30,308 bases of DNA from JAWOGN01 sp046496815 (GCA_046496815.1 JAWOGN010000027.1:1-30308); one strand, 5' to 3'; counted from the stretch's first letter, positions 7,941 to 17,058 are shown. The notes: generated from the letters alone by a model not told the origin. Numbers and translations: made by a program.

Positions 7941-8705
7941 CTAACTTTCCGATGAAATGAAGCTTGCCTTCAGGAACTCCCGATTAAAGCGCGCAATATT
8001 GGTGATGGATATCTCCTTGGGGCATTCCACTTCGCACTCGGTCTCGTTACTGCAGTTTCCAAACCCCAGCGCATCCATCTTTTTCAGCATGGACAACGCC
8101 CGCTTCGCGGCTTCGCAGCCTCCCTGCGGCAACAGCGCGAGGTGAGAAATCTTGGCCCCGACAAAAAGCATGGCCGATGCATTGGGACACGCTGCGACGC
8201 AGGCTCCGCAGCCGATGCAGGCCGCAGCGTCCATGGCGAGCTCGGCCTTTTCAGGCGGCACGGGAATGGTGTTGCCGTCGGGCGCGCCTCCCGTATTCAC
8301 AGATATGTACCCCCCCGCCTGGATGATCTTGTCAAGAGGACTGCGGTCCACCACCAGATCTTTGATCACCTGGAATGCCCGGGCACGAAAAGGTTCAATA
8401 ACCAGCGTATCTCCATTTTTGAAATGCCGCATGTGCAATTGGCAAAGCGTGGTGCCTCGCTCCGGGCCATGCGCCAGTCCATTGACCATTGCGCCGCAAC
8501 TCCCGCAGATACCCTCCCGGCAGTCGTGATCAAACGCGATGGGGTCTTTCCCTTCCAGCGTAAGCTTTTCATTGACGACGTCGAGCATTTCCAAAAAGGA
8601 CATTTCCGTTGAGATACCTTCAGCATCATAAGTCTCCAGGCGTCCCCTGTCCCCCGACCCATTCTGACGCCACACTTTCAGTTTTAGATTGATCGTTTCG
8701 CTCAT
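7941..8705 (-). CDS. sdhB: Succinate dehydrogenase/fumarate reductase iron-sulfur subunit
   Basis: This 254-residue protein has the three cluster-binding sets of the family: CREGICGSC (Cys 62, 67, 70) for the 2Fe-2S plant-type domain, CIGCGACVAAC (Cys 163, 166, 169, 173) for [4Fe-4S], and a C-terminal CSNETECEVEC region for the remaining clusters. It carries electrons between the flavoprotein SdhA and the quinone site at SdhC. Its ATG overlaps the sdhA stop (ATGA), implying coupled translation. In a sulfate reducer the enzyme may run as succinate dehydrogenase in a complete oxidation cycle or as fumarate reductase; the sequence alone does not decide. Confidence 0.95.
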   Translation of the reverse strand: MSETINLKLKVWRQNGSGDRGRLETYDAEGISTEMSFLEMLDVVNEKLTLEGKDPIAFDHDCREGICGSCGAMVNGLAHGPERGTTLCQLHMRHFKNGDTLVIEPFRARAFQVIKDLVVDRSPLDKIIQAGGYISVNTGGAPDGNTIPVPPEKAELAMDAAACIGCGACVAACPNASAMLFVGAKISHLALLPQGGCEAAKRALSMLKKMDALGFGNCSNETECEVECPKEISITNIARFNREFLKASFISSES

Positions 8706-10615
8706 TTATAACTCCTCTGTGCGAGCTCTACATTCTCAAATACCAGGGGCTCTTCATGAAGCGTTGGGGACTTTCCCACGCCGTTGAATTGCCAGGCGGC
8801 GACATAGCAGCAATGCTCATCATTTCTGAGGGCCTCGTGCTCTTCTGTTTGATAGGCTACGTTAAAATGGCAACCACACGATTCCTCCCGTTGAAGGGCG
8901 TCTTCTACCAGCAGCTCGGCAAACTCCAAGAAGTCGGCCAAGCGATTGGCTCTTTCCAGGCTCTGATTCAATTCGCCGGAGGTGCCCGGCACGATAACAC
9001 CTTTCCAAAATGCCTCCCGGAGCTCGGGAACCAAGTCTTTGGCCTTCAACATTCCCGGTTCGCTTCTGGACATACCACAATACTCCCAAAGTATGTGGCC
9101 CAGTTCCCTGTGGAGATCATCCACCGTACGGTTGCCTTGAATAGAAAGCAATTTTCCGACATTTTCCGTTGCCCAAGTCGTTGCATCTCTAAATCCGGCA
9201 TGATCCGCCTTCACATCGGGCAACACGGTGCCCGCCAGATAGCCCCCTATGGTGTAGGGGATAATAAAATAACCATCCGCCAGCCCTTGCATGAGCGCAC
9301 TTGCACCCAGGCGGTTCGCTCCGTGATCTGAAAAGTTGGCCTCTCCAAGAACAAAAAGTCCGGGAATGGTACTCATCAAGTTGTAATCCACCCATAAGCC
9401 CCCCATAGTGTAATGTACGGCGGGATAGATCATCATGGGCGCTTCATAGGGGCTGACGCCCGTTATCCGTTCATACATCTCAAAGAGGTTTCCGTATTTT
9501 TTTCGTATCACCTCGATCCCGTCTCTCTCGATGGCGTCTGCCAGGTCAAGGTACACGGCATACTTGGTCGGCCCGATGCCTTGTCCCAGGTCGCATACAT
9601 CCTTCGCACACCGGGAAGCCACATCCCTTGGAACCAAATTCCCGAAACTTGGGTATTTGAATTCCAGATAATAGTCTCTCTCAGATTCCGGGATTTGGCT
9701 GGGTAACCGCGTGTCCCCCGGATCTTTGGGGACCCACACACGGCCATCGTTCCGAAGGCTCTCGCTCATCAGCGTCAGTTTTGACTGGTAACTCCCGTGC
9801 ACGGGAATACAGGTTGGGTGGATCTGGACAAATGAAGGATGGGCAAAAAAAGCGCCTTTTTTGTGCGCCCGCCAGATGGCGCTGACATTAGAGCTCATCC
9901 CGTTGGTAGAAAGAAAGTATGCATTCCCATACCCTCCCGTCGCCAGTATGACCGCATGGGCGGCATGACTTTCCATTTCACCGGTAATAAGATCTCGCAC
10001 CACAATGCCGCGGGCGTGTCCGTCTACGAGAACAATATCCATCATCTCGCGTCTTGGAAACATCTTCACCCTCCCGGTGGCCACCTGGCGCATTAGCGCG
10101 CCGTATGCCCCGAGGAGGAGTTGTTGACCCGTCTGGCCTCTGGCGTAGAATGTTCGTGAAACCTGAGCGCCTCCAAACGACCGGTTTGCAAGCAGTCCTC
10201 CATAATCCCTCGCAAATGGAACGCCCTGGGCCACACACTGATCAATGATCCGGGTGCTGATTTGAGCCAGGCGATACACATTCGCCTCACGTGCCCGAAA
10301 ATCCCCACCCTTTATGGTATCGTAGAAAAGTCGCCGGATGCTGTCTCCGTCACCTTGATAATTCTTTGCCGCGTTTATTCCTCCCTGCGCCGCGATGCTG
10401 TGTGCCCGGCGCGGTGTGTCGTGAATACAGAAGGTCTTGACATTGTAGCCCAGCTCCGCAAGGGTCGCCGATGCGGAAGCCCCTGCAAGTCCCGTTCCCA
10501 CGACAATAATCTCGAACTTCCTTTTGTTTGAAGGATTTACCAGTTTAAGTTCAAAACGGTGCCGATCCCATTTCTCCTCGAGACGGCCGCCGGGAACCTT
10601 TGAATCCAGTTGCAT
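8702..10615 (-). CDS. sdhA: Succinate dehydrogenase/fumarate reductase flavoprotein subunit
   Basis: The 637-residue protein has an N-terminal FAD-binding fold (IIVVGTGLAGASASA near residue 36) and the HSIAAQGGINA motif, whose His72 is the covalent FAD attachment site of the family. Later motifs include the dicarboxylate-binding and active-site region (HYTMGGLWVDY) and GEANFSDHGANRLGASAL. It oxidises succinate to fumarate or the reverse, facing the cytoplasm. A strong AAGGAGG lies a few bases before the ATG at 10615, and sdhC ends 11 bases upstream. The length fits the 3-subunit, di-heme type of enzyme found in Wolinella and Bacillus. Confidence 0.96.
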   Translation of the reverse strand: MQLDSKVPGGRLEEKWDRHRFELKLVNPSNKRKFEIIVVGTGLAGASASATLAELGYNVKTFCIHDTPRRAHSIAAQGGINAAKNYQGDGDSIRRLFYDTIKGGDFRAREANVYRLAQISTRIIDQCVAQGVPFARDYGGLLANRSFGGAQVSRTFYARGQTGQQLLLGAYGALMRQVATGRVKMFPRREMMDIVLVDGHARGIVVRDLITGEMESHAAHAVILATGGYGNAYFLSTNGMSSNVSAIWRAHKKGAFFAHPSFVQIHPTCIPVHGSYQSKLTLMSESLRNDGRVWVPKDPGDTRLPSQIPESERDYYLEFKYPSFGNLVPRDVASRCAKDVCDLGQGIGPTKYAVYLDLADAIERDGIEVIRKKYGNLFEMYERITGVSPYEAPMMIYPAVHYTMGGLWVDYNLMSTIPGLFVLGEANFSDHGANRLGASALMQGLADGYFIIPYTIGGYLAGTVLPDVKADHAGFRDATTWATENVGKLLSIQGNRTVDDLHRELGHILWEYCGMSRSEPGMLKAKDLVPELREAFWKGVIVPGTSGELNQSLERANRLADFLEFAELLVEDALQREESCGCHFNVAYQTEEHEALRNDEHCCYVAAWQFNGVGKSPTLHEEPLVFENVELAQRSYK

Positions 10616-10626
10616 GAAAAACCTCC

Positions 10627-11268
10627 TTACACACTCGAAACGATATATACAGGGATGGAACCAAACCCCACCCCGACCGCCAGACTGAATATCAAGCTTG
10701 CGAGCTTAATCAACGGCATATACCTTGGATGATTGGCGCCGATCGTCTGGAACGCGCTCCACAGACCGTGTTTCACATGAAATCCCAAAACAATCATGGA
10801 AAAAACATAGAAAACAACATATCCCGGTTTGGAAAACACATCGGCAACAAGCTGAAAAGTGGTTTGGGGAGTATGTTCCACAAAATGAAAAGTAAACAGA
10901 TGAATGAGGACAAACACGAGGACATAAAGGCCGGTGTACGGCATAATTGCTGAACTGAGGGTTCTTCCGCCTGCTGTTTTCTTCATCACATACCGAGTCG
11001 GCCTGGATCGCAGGTTTTCAAAAAATAGAATGGCCCCGAGGGAAATATGAAGCACCGCAGAGATGAGAAGGCCCATCTCAGCGACGTTGACAAGGATACC
11101 AAATCCATGTAGGTGTTCCGCGTACGCGGTAAAATAATCCTTTCCCCCGTAAACACTCAAATTTCCCAGCAGATGCGCCAGAACAAATAGGCAAAACAAA
11201 AGGCCGGTAAGGGCCATGAGTAACTTCTTACCTATTGAAGAGGTAAGGGTCCATAAAAACCAATTCAT
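10627..11268 (-). CDS. sdhC: Succinate dehydrogenase/fumarate reductase cytochrome b subunit
   Basis: A 213-residue membrane protein with five hydrophobic segments and histidines inside or at the ends of them (AHLLGNL His32, EHLHGFG, AVLHISLG His74, IHLFTFH His123, GFHVKHGLW His164/167). This is the pattern of the single-subunit di-heme cytochrome b anchor of the type B succinate:quinone oxidoreductases. It provides the menaquinone site and heme path for SdhAB. GGAGG lies 8 bases before the ATG at 11268. It is the first gene of sdhCAB; no separate sdhD is present, as expected for this type. Confidence 0.92.
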   Translation of the reverse strand: MNWFLWTLTSSIGKKLLMALTGLLFCLFVLAHLLGNLSVYGGKDYFTAYAEHLHGFGILVNVAEMGLLISAVLHISLGAILFFENLRSRPTRYVMKKTAGGRTLSSAIMPYTGLYVLVFVLIHLFTFHFVEHTPQTTFQLVADVFSKPGYVVFYVFSMIVLGFHVKHGLWSAFQTIGANHPRYMPLIKLASLIFSLAVGVGFGSIPVYIVSSV

Positions 11269-11335
11269 TGCTTGCCTCCGCTTTCAATATTTCAATCTCC
11301 TTGATGCATGTTCAAGCCCGGATTCAACCCGATGC

Positions 11336-11364
11336 ATTTTAGACAACAATTCCGTCTCAAACAA
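11336..11364 (-). promoter_or_regulatory. Candidate promoter of sdhCAB
   Basis: On the minus strand TTGTTT (11364-11359), 17 bases, then TAAAAT (11341-11336). The -10 is good and the -35 is poor. It is the best candidate upstream of sdhC, giving a leader of about 60-70 bases. Confidence 0.35.
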
Positions 11365-11461
11365 GGCCTTTCTTCTTGAAAACGCTGAATAATCCATCGA
11401 CACGACCCCATGCATCCGCCACAGGGGGAAGGTTTGTATCGACTGCAGTTTTGACGGAAAT

Positions 11462-11746
11462 CTATCCTCCCACTCTTTCCAAAATACGGCCGGATTCGTC
11501 CAGAATAAACACCATGAATCCGTTTTTAGCGGCCCGCTCGCTAAGATCGTCAAAACGAATCGCCTGGGCTTCATAGTGATAACCTCTTTCGGTTAAAAGA
11601 TTTTTCAGGCCCTCCTGGGCCACTTCTTTGCTCAGGAAGGCAGGGATGAAAGACTCATCCGTTTCGTGGTCATGCTGTCCCAAGAACTGCTCCTTTTCGC
11701 CCGGGTCTTGGATCACCACCCACACCCACAGGTCTCCTTTCGGCAT
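11462..11746 (-). CDS. Protein of unknown function, 94 residues
   Basis: I do not recognise this family. The protein begins MPKGDLWVWVVIQDPGEKEQFL, has a His/Asp/Glu-rich stretch (GQHDHETDESFIPAF), a helical region (SKEVAQEGLKNLLTERG) and ends in two predicted strands (GFMVFILDESGRILERV). No signal peptide or membrane segment is seen, so it should be cytoplasmic. GGAGGAG stands 4-5 bases before the ATG at 11746, which decides this start. It lies on the same strand between mnmG and sdhC with about 190-240 bp on either side, so it may be transcribed alone. The good ribosome site and the protein-like composition argue that it is real. Confidence 0.75.
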   Translation of the reverse strand: MPKGDLWVWVVIQDPGEKEQFLGQHDHETDESFIPAFLSKEVAQEGLKNLLTERGYHYEAQAIRFDDLSERAAKNGFMVFILDESGRILERVGG

Positions 11747-11986
11747 TTTGCTCCTCCCATGCAGCGTTCCGGTTGATACCCTTTGGAGGCAGGGTCGCCT
11801 ATCGTGTCCCATCTGTTACAGGAGTACACTTCAATAAAAGCACATGTGATTACAAGGTTGAACGCTCAGACCCCTTTACAGATTGGTGATGTTTCCAAAA
11901 AAGTTGTATGAGGAACCATATTATCCGGCAGCCGGCGTCCTGCCGAGCTTCGCGTCACGCAATGGAGTCCGATTTATCTGAAATCG

Positions 11987-13894
11987 TCATTCCGCGTCTT
12001 GAAACGAGGCGTCGTGGGCTCCGTGCGGGCGTCTTCTCTTCAATTCAATCTGAAGCGCCATGAGCGCCGCAGGGGTAATCCCGGAAATCCTTGATGCTTG
12101 CCCAAGGGATACGGGCCTTACCCGACCTAATTTTTCCTTCACCTCTGTGGAAAACCCGTAAACTTTTCCGTAATCCATGTCCTCCGGAATCCGGACACTT
12201 TCCATTCGTTTCAACTTTTCCACCTCCCGCTCCTGCCGGTCGATGTACCCCTCATATTTAATCCGGGTCTCGACTTCGACGGCAACCGGTTCTTCCGTAT
12301 CCGAAAGCTCAGGATCAAAGACATGCAGGTGCTCAAAGAATATCTCGCTCCGTTTCAAAAGTTGGCTTAATGCGGTGACATTTTTGATCGGTGCGGAGCC
12401 CAAAGCCCTCAGGCGATCTCCCACCGAAGCCTCGGGTTTTAATTTAAATTCGTGCAGTCGTGTCAGCAATTTTTCCACTTTCTGTCTTTTCCGGTCAAAC
12501 TCCCTGTAAACAGCGTCGGGAACCAACCCTAAACGATGCCCGACATCTCTGAGTCTGAAATCGGCGTTGTCTTCCCTGAGGAGAAGTCGGTACTCCGCTC
12601 TGGAGGTAAACATCCGGTAAGGTTCTTTGGTCCCTTTGGTGATCAGATCATCGATCAGCACACCCGTATAGGCTTGGGCTCGGGAAAGGATCAGGGGCGC
12701 TTCCCCACGAATCTTCAAAACGGCGTTAATGGCGGCCAACATCCCTTGTGCCGCCGCCTCCTCATACCCGGAGGTACCGTTAATCTGGCCGGCGTGGAAA
12801 AGCCCTTCCACCCGTTTGGTTTCTTGTGTCGGCTTCAACTGCAGCGGATTGATGTAATCATATTCAATCGCATAGCCGGGACGCAAAATTTCAGCGTTTT
12901 CCAGGCCCGGAATAGACCGGATCATTTTTTTCTGGACATCAATGGGAAGGCTTGTGGCCAGCCCATTCGGATACACCTCGACCGTGTCCAACCCTTCCGG
13001 CTCAAGAAATATCTGATGCCGTTCTTTCTCCGGAAACCTCACTACCTTGTCCTCAATGGAAGGACAATACCGGGCACCCACTCCCGCGATGATTCCGCTG
13101 AACAGCGGCGAGCGATCCAGTCCCTTGCGAATGAAATCGTGCGTGTTTTCATTGGTGTAGGTGATGTGACATGACACCTGGGGAAGCGGAATTCCGGTCG
13201 TCGTGAATGAAAACGGTTTCGGGTTTTCATCTCCCGGCTGTTCAATGAGCTGCTCGTAGTCAATGGTTCTCCCATTCAATCGCGGGGTTGTCCCCGTTTT
13301 CAGACGACCCAATTCAAAGCCCAATGTTTCCAGTTGCTGCGCCAAACGGTCGGACGAAGGGTCTCCCATGCGTCCCGCGTTGAACTGATCGAGTCCGATG
13401 TGTATGAGTCCTCGCAAAAACGTTCCGGTCGTCAGGATGACCGTCTTGGCGTGAAACTTTTCATGGATGTGTGTTTCAATTCCGCGGATTTTACCATCTC
13501 TCACAAGCAGGGAGTCCACCATGGCTTGACGGATATCCAGATTGCACTCAGCTTCCAATATGCATTTCATTCGTTTCCGGTAAAGGTCTCGATCATTTTG
13601 CGACCTGGAGCCCTGCACTGCAAGCCCCTTTCGTGTGTTGAGACGCCGGAACTGGATTCCCGTCTGGTCCGCGTTTTTCGCCATCTCGCCGCCGAGGGCA
13701 TCAATCTCTTTAACCAAATGTCCTTTGGCCAACCCGCCAATCGCCGGATTGCAGCTCATAACGGCGACGTGGTCGAGATTGATCGTAAGGAGCAGCGTGG
13801 GATGGCCCATTCTGGCCGCCGCCAGTGCGGCCTCGCACCCCGCGTGCCCCCCCCCGACAACGATTACATCATATATTTTGTCATGTATAGGCAT
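11987..13894 (-). CDS. mnmG: tRNA uridine-5-carboxymethylaminomethyl modification enzyme MnmG
   Basis: The 635-residue protein has the FAD-binding N terminus (YDVIVVGGGHAGCEAALAAARMG), the GidA signature (SCNPAIGGLAKGHLVKEIDALGG) and the C-terminal region (YGKVYGFSTEVKEKL, ASRISGITPAALMAL) of MnmG/GidA. With MnmE it modifies the wobble uridine of several tRNAs, using FAD and folate. The ATG at 13894 (MPIHDKIYD) was chosen; a TTG six codons upstream is possible. Neither has a strong ribosome site. It follows purA on the same strand with a 66-bp gap, so the two may share the purA promoter. Confidence 0.96.
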   Translation of the reverse strand: MPIHDKIYDVIVVGGGHAGCEAALAAARMGHPTLLLTINLDHVAVMSCNPAIGGLAKGHLVKEIDALGGEMAKNADQTGIQFRRLNTRKGLAVQGSRSQNDRDLYRKRMKCILEAECNLDIRQAMVDSLLVRDGKIRGIETHIHEKFHAKTVILTTGTFLRGLIHIGLDQFNAGRMGDPSSDRLAQQLETLGFELGRLKTGTTPRLNGRTIDYEQLIEQPGDENPKPFSFTTTGIPLPQVSCHITYTNENTHDFIRKGLDRSPLFSGIIAGVGARYCPSIEDKVVRFPEKERHQIFLEPEGLDTVEVYPNGLATSLPIDVQKKMIRSIPGLENAEILRPGYAIEYDYINPLQLKPTQETKRVEGLFHAGQINGTSGYEEAAAQGMLAAINAVLKIRGEAPLILSRAQAYTGVLIDDLITKGTKEPYRMFTSRAEYRLLLREDNADFRLRDVGHRLGLVPDAVYREFDRKRQKVEKLLTRLHEFKLKPEASVGDRLRALGSAPIKNVTALSQLLKRSEIFFEHLHVFDPELSDTEEPVAVEVETRIKYEGYIDRQEREVEKLKRMESVRIPEDMDYGKVYGFSTEVKEKLGRVRPVSLGQASRISGITPAALMALQIELKRRRPHGAHDASFQDAE

Positions 13895-13960
13895 GGTGAG
13901 CTTTGTTTTCAAAACAGCCGGCTTGAAGATCAGGCAGCATATTTTCAGTGGGATGAGACG

Positions 13961-15298
13961 TCATTCCCGTTGAGCTGTGTCTTGCGCATTCGCATGGGGT
14001 ATGCTCTGAAAGGGATCCTGAACCATGATTGTATCTCCTCTTCCGGCACCGACTGAAACAATGGAAACCGGGACGCCCGCCAACGTTTCAATGGTTTTGA
14101 TATAGGCCTGGGCTTGCTGAGGCAGGTCGGTTATCGCTCGTGCACCCGAGATGTCTTCTTTCCACCCCGGCATTTCCTCATAGACAGGAACGCATTGCGC
14201 CAGTTTTTTAAGACTCGCCGGCCTGCAATGAATTCTCTCTCCCCGGCATTCATACTCCACGCAGACATTAAGTTTCTTGAGGCCCGTAAGGATATCCAGT
14301 TTTGTAACCGCGAGGCTGTCCAGCCCGTTCAACCGGGCTGAATCCCTCACCATAACCATATCGAGCCAGCCGCAACGCCTCCGTCGACCGGTTGTTGCGC
14401 CGAATTCCTTCCCGCGTTTCTGTATGTAATCGCCTGTCTCATCGTTGAGCTCCGCCACAAAAGGGCCGGCGCCGACCCGTGTGGTGTATGCCTTCACGAT
14501 ACCCACCACGTGATGCAATTGCTTCGGGCCGATGCCTGCCCCGGCACAAGCAGCGCCTGCCACGGGATTGGACGACGTGACAAAAGGATAGGTCCCGTGA
14601 TCCACATCCAGGTGCGTACCCTGAGCTCCTTCGAAAAGGATCTTCTTGCGGGCGTTCAACGCCTGATCCAATTCCACCGAAACATCTGTGATAAAATCGC
14701 TGAGCTTCTCGGCCATTGCCAGGTGGGCGTCTACAATGGGCTGTGCCTCCAATGGTTCAGCGTGCAACCACTTTGTCAGGTAGAAATTTTTTTCCTCAAG
14801 ATTCACCCTGACTTTTTCTTCCAATGATTCGGGCTCCAGGAGATCCACCGCCCTCACGCCCGTTCTCGCCGCCTTGTCTTCATAACAGGGTCCGATACCA
14901 CGTCCGGTCGTGCCAATTTTGACCTTTCCATTTGCGGCTTCTCTGGCCAAATCAATGGCTTTGTGGTAAGGCATAACAATGTGCGCTTTCTCACTCAAAG
15001 AAAGCCGCTTAGGATTCACATCAATTCCGACCCCTTTCAGATCATCCATCTCCGTTAAGAGCACTTCCGGATCAACCACGACCCCGTTTCCAATCAAACA
15101 CTTCTTACCGTCATACAAAATACCGGACGGTATGAGATGGAAAATGAATTGCCGACCTTCCACTACAAGCGTATGGCCGGCGTTATTCCCCCCTTGAAAT
15201 CTTACAACCAAATCCGCGCCGGCGGTCAAAAGATCAACGACCTTTCCTTTTCCCTCATCACCCCACTGGGTGCCCACAACCACGGTATTGGGCATCAT
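13961..15298 (-). CDS. purA: Adenylosuccinate synthetase
   Basis: This 445-residue protein opens with VVVGTQWGDEGKGKVVDLL, the GTP/IMP-binding signature of PurA, and later shows GTTGRGIGPCYEDK, FEGAQGTHLDVDHGTYPFVTSS and GATTGRRRRCGWLD, all family hallmarks. It makes adenylosuccinate from IMP, aspartate and GTP, the first committed step to AMP. It is slightly longer than usual because of a C-terminal tail of about 15 residues after the GAGRGDTI region. The ATG at 15298 is preceded by GGAGAG; a second ATG follows directly. It has its own promoter (15361-15390) and heads a purA-mnmG pair. Confidence 0.97.
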   Translation of the reverse strand: MMPNTVVVGTQWGDEGKGKVVDLLTAGADLVVRFQGGNNAGHTLVVEGRQFIFHLIPSGILYDGKKCLIGNGVVVDPEVLLTEMDDLKGVGIDVNPKRLSLSEKAHIVMPYHKAIDLAREAANGKVKIGTTGRGIGPCYEDKAARTGVRAVDLLEPESLEEKVRVNLEEKNFYLTKWLHAEPLEAQPIVDAHLAMAEKLSDFITDVSVELDQALNARKKILFEGAQGTHLDVDHGTYPFVTSSNPVAGAACAGAGIGPKQLHHVVGIVKAYTTRVGAGPFVAELNDETGDYIQKRGKEFGATTGRRRRCGWLDMVMVRDSARLNGLDSLAVTKLDILTGLKKLNVCVEYECRGERIHCRPASLKKLAQCVPVYEEMPGWKEDISGARAITDLPQQAQAYIKTIETLAGVPVSIVSVGAGRGDTIMVQDPFQSIPHANAQDTAQRE

Positions 15299-15360
15299 TT
15301 CTCTCCGATGAATTCAAACATTTCGTTTCGTCAAGCATTCGAAGAAGTCTTTTCGTAGGT

Positions 15361-15390
15361 CTTGTAATCTGAAATCGGGGACCTTGTCAA
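15361..15390 (-). promoter_or_regulatory. Candidate sigma-70 promoter of purA
   Basis: On the minus strand TTGACA (15390-15385), 18 bases, then TACAAG (15366-15361). The predicted leader to the purA ATG is about 55-60 bases. Confidence 0.5.
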
Positions 15391-15485
15391 CGGCTTTCAA
15401 TTCAACGGCTGATCCCTGAAAAACCGGCTTTTAGAAAACAGCGGCTTTCTCCATCCTGCTTCCTTTTGCTCACGTGTCCACTTCG

Positions 15486-15522
15486 AAAATTAAAAACCCG
15501 CAGACTGATAAATTCCTGCAGG
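15486..15522 (-). terminator. Intrinsic terminator after the two unknown genes
   Basis: On the minus strand CCTGCAG (15522-15516) pairs with CTGCGGG (15503-15497; one G-U pair) across 12 bases, followed by TTTTTAATTTT. It ends the transcript of the gene that stops at 15620 and isolates it from purA. Confidence 0.65.
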
Positions 15523-15619
15523 CTTATAAAGGTATCCACGTTCGTCAACAAACCGCCGGCGTCCTAACCTATCGTGCGATGATTACCTTCCAAACAGAAG
15601 TGAATCAAGAAGAAAAATA

Positions 15620-15889
15620 CTATGCGGTGGGAATAGAAACAATAACAGGGGCAGGGACCTCTTTAATCTTTTTCAAACAGTCTTCCAGCGCCGCCTCTTC
15701 TGAGTCCCCAAATCCATGATATGCACGCTCCGCAGTCTCAATCACGAGGTTAGGAATGGCGATAAATCTTTTTGAAGATTTCCCGGCAATTATTTCAAGT
15801 ACATCAATCCAGAGATGTCCGTCTTTTCGAATTATCTCGTACTTGTGAACTCTGGCCAGCAGATCTTCATCCTTAACACTATACATCAA
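15620..15889 (-). CDS. Protein of unknown function, 89 residues
   Basis: I do not recognise this protein. It is a small soluble alpha/beta protein (MMYSVKDEDLLARVHKYEIIRKDGHLWIDVLEI at the start shortened: VHKYEIIRKDGHLWIDVLEI), then FIAIPNLVIETAERAYHGFG and a helix DSEEAALEDCLKKIK. The pattern of two strands followed by a helical segment is protein-like. It overlaps the end of the upstream 266-residue gene by 11 bases, so the two are probably translated together. A clear terminator lies about 100 bases downstream. It has no membrane segment or signal. Function cannot be assigned; the neighbouring membrane protein suggests a small accessory unit. Confidence 0.6.
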   Translation of the reverse strand: MMYSVKDEDLLARVHKYEIIRKDGHLWIDVLEIIAGKSSKRFIAIPNLVIETAERAYHGFGDSEEAALEDCLKKIKEVPAPVIVSIPTA

Positions 15890-16679
15890 AGTGTGTCCTT
15901 TCCTTTGAGAGCTTATCTCTCCACGCTACCGCGTTTCGCCAGGGAGAATAGTCATTTTCAGAAACCTTTATGCGTTTGATCACCTCTTCGAAATCGTCGG
16001 TGCATCCGCCGATCCATCTGACTTGAAAATACTTTTGAACCGGCTTCGCTTTCTCCGCAAAAACGGTTACTTCAAAGCAATAGTGACCGCGCAGAAACCG
16101 AACCTCGTGAGCAGACGCAACAGTCGGTGAAAAAATCCTGAAAGCGTGGGGGTCCGTAGTGCTTAGCGATCCAAGACCGAAGTAGTAGGGCCGCTGCGGT
16201 ACAAGGTCTCTTTCTTGCGCCGACCTGCCGAGCGTGACGCTCGATGACTCCGCCGGCGCCCATTCCAGCCCCACTGGAATCCAGTCCTCCTGCTTTTGCC
16301 ATGTGCCGGCATCAAATTTGCCCATCGCCGTGACAACCGGCTGGCAGCGCTTTGCCGCTGTTTCGCCTGTATTTCTTATTGGGACATTGATAGAAAAGTG
16401 GGAGCCCACCCGCTGGCTTGTATGTGGATGCAATTCCGCATCTTTGCGAAATAACGGTGGTTTCATATCAAATGGCATCACTTGCAACTTGGGACGTCCC
16501 AACCACTCCAATATGCCCTGATGATAAACCGCCCAAAGGACAGCACCGAATATTCCAACGGCGGAAAGGCCGACCCAATTTGAATGCGTTATAAGGATAA
16601 CCCCAATCGCCAGCGCGAGAGCAACATTTACAGCAGCAAGCACGGTCTCTAACGGGGTCCACGATGATTCCACCGGCAT
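15879..16679 (-). CDS. Two-TM membrane protein of unknown function, 266 residues
   Basis: Residues about 10-31 and 35-52 are strongly hydrophobic (TVLAAVNVALALAIGVILIT and LSAVGIFGAVLWAVYH), forming a membrane hairpin. After that comes a soluble region of about 200 residues rich in beta-type sequence (SHFSINVPIRNTGETAAKRC, HEVRFLRGHYCFEVTVFAEK), ending in a charged helix. The phrase VPIRNTGETAA resembles an immunoglobulin-like or beta-sandwich fold, but I cannot name the family. AGGAGAG lies directly before the ATG at 16679. It is first in a two-gene unit between purA and tRNA-His and may be a later insertion next to the tRNA gene; this is inference. Confidence 0.65.
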   Translation of the reverse strand: MPVESSWTPLETVLAAVNVALALAIGVILITHSNWVGLSAVGIFGAVLWAVYHQGILEWLGRPKLQVMPFDMKPPLFRKDAELHPHTSQRVGSHFSINVPIRNTGETAAKRCQPVVTAMGKFDAGTWQKQEDWIPVGLEWAPAESSSVTLGRSAQERDLVPQRPYYFGLGSLSTTDPHAFRIFSPTVASAHEVRFLRGHYCFEVTVFAEKAKPVQKYFQVRWIGGCTDDFEEVIKRIKVSENDYSPWRNAVAWRDKLSKERTHFDV

Positions 16680-17058
16680 TCTCTCCTAAAACAAATTAGG
16701 GAGCCGACAACTCTCCCTAGTTTTCTCCTCGTTTATGGGTAAATAGCATCCGACCGAAGCCTGCTGGTTTCCTCCCGCTACAGGCAGAACGTCAGACTCA
16801 AATTAAAACCCTCGAAATAGGCCGTGTATTCCTGTGATTATAATTTCCGTCTTCCTTGATCTTGGGAAAAAGCCGCGGTTTCCCTCCAGACACTGCCAAG
16901 TATGAAAACCGACCCCCATCATTGCGAACAAAAACGGAATATGCCCAAAATTGCGCAATTGCAGGGTGAAGGAAGTTCCGCAGGGTTGGCCGTGTGCCGT
17001 TGAGGTCAATCACGTCCCGACGGCCAACAGCCAAAGGTCGCGAATTTTTGAAGGTGAA
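16680..17058. other. 379-bp region with no called gene, next to tRNA-His
   Basis: It holds a perfect 7-bp inverted repeat (TAGGGAG 16695-16701 with CTCCCTA 16711-16717, 9-base loop) just upstream of the 266-residue gene. Short open frames between 16798 and 17050 on the minus strand lack ribosome sites and run into the tRNA, so they may be remnants or noise. I found no repeat of the tRNA 3' end that would mark an integrated element. Confidence 0.5.

Larger units (their letters stand above)
15299..15619. other. 321-bp intergenic region upstream of purA
   Basis: No credible gene. It contains the purA promoter and, further upstream, the terminator of the two-gene unknown cluster. A plus-strand open frame here has no ribosome site and overlaps the terminator, so it is not called. 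Confidence 0.6.

Noticed and set aside
11284..11397. A 37-codon minus-strand frame (MDYSAFSRRKALFETELL...) just upstream of sdhC.
   Set aside because: It has no visible ribosome site and overlaps the best candidate promoter of sdhCAB. It might be a leader peptide, but the evidence is too thin.
15474..15719. A plus-strand frame of 81 codons upstream of purA.
   Set aside because: It overlaps a terminator and a better-supported minus-strand gene and lacks a ribosome site.
7918..16800. A shared 12-mer GAACGTCAGACT near 7920 and 16788.
   Set aside because: A 12-base match is expected by chance in 30 kb and the flanks differ, so it is not an attachment or mobile-element repeat.
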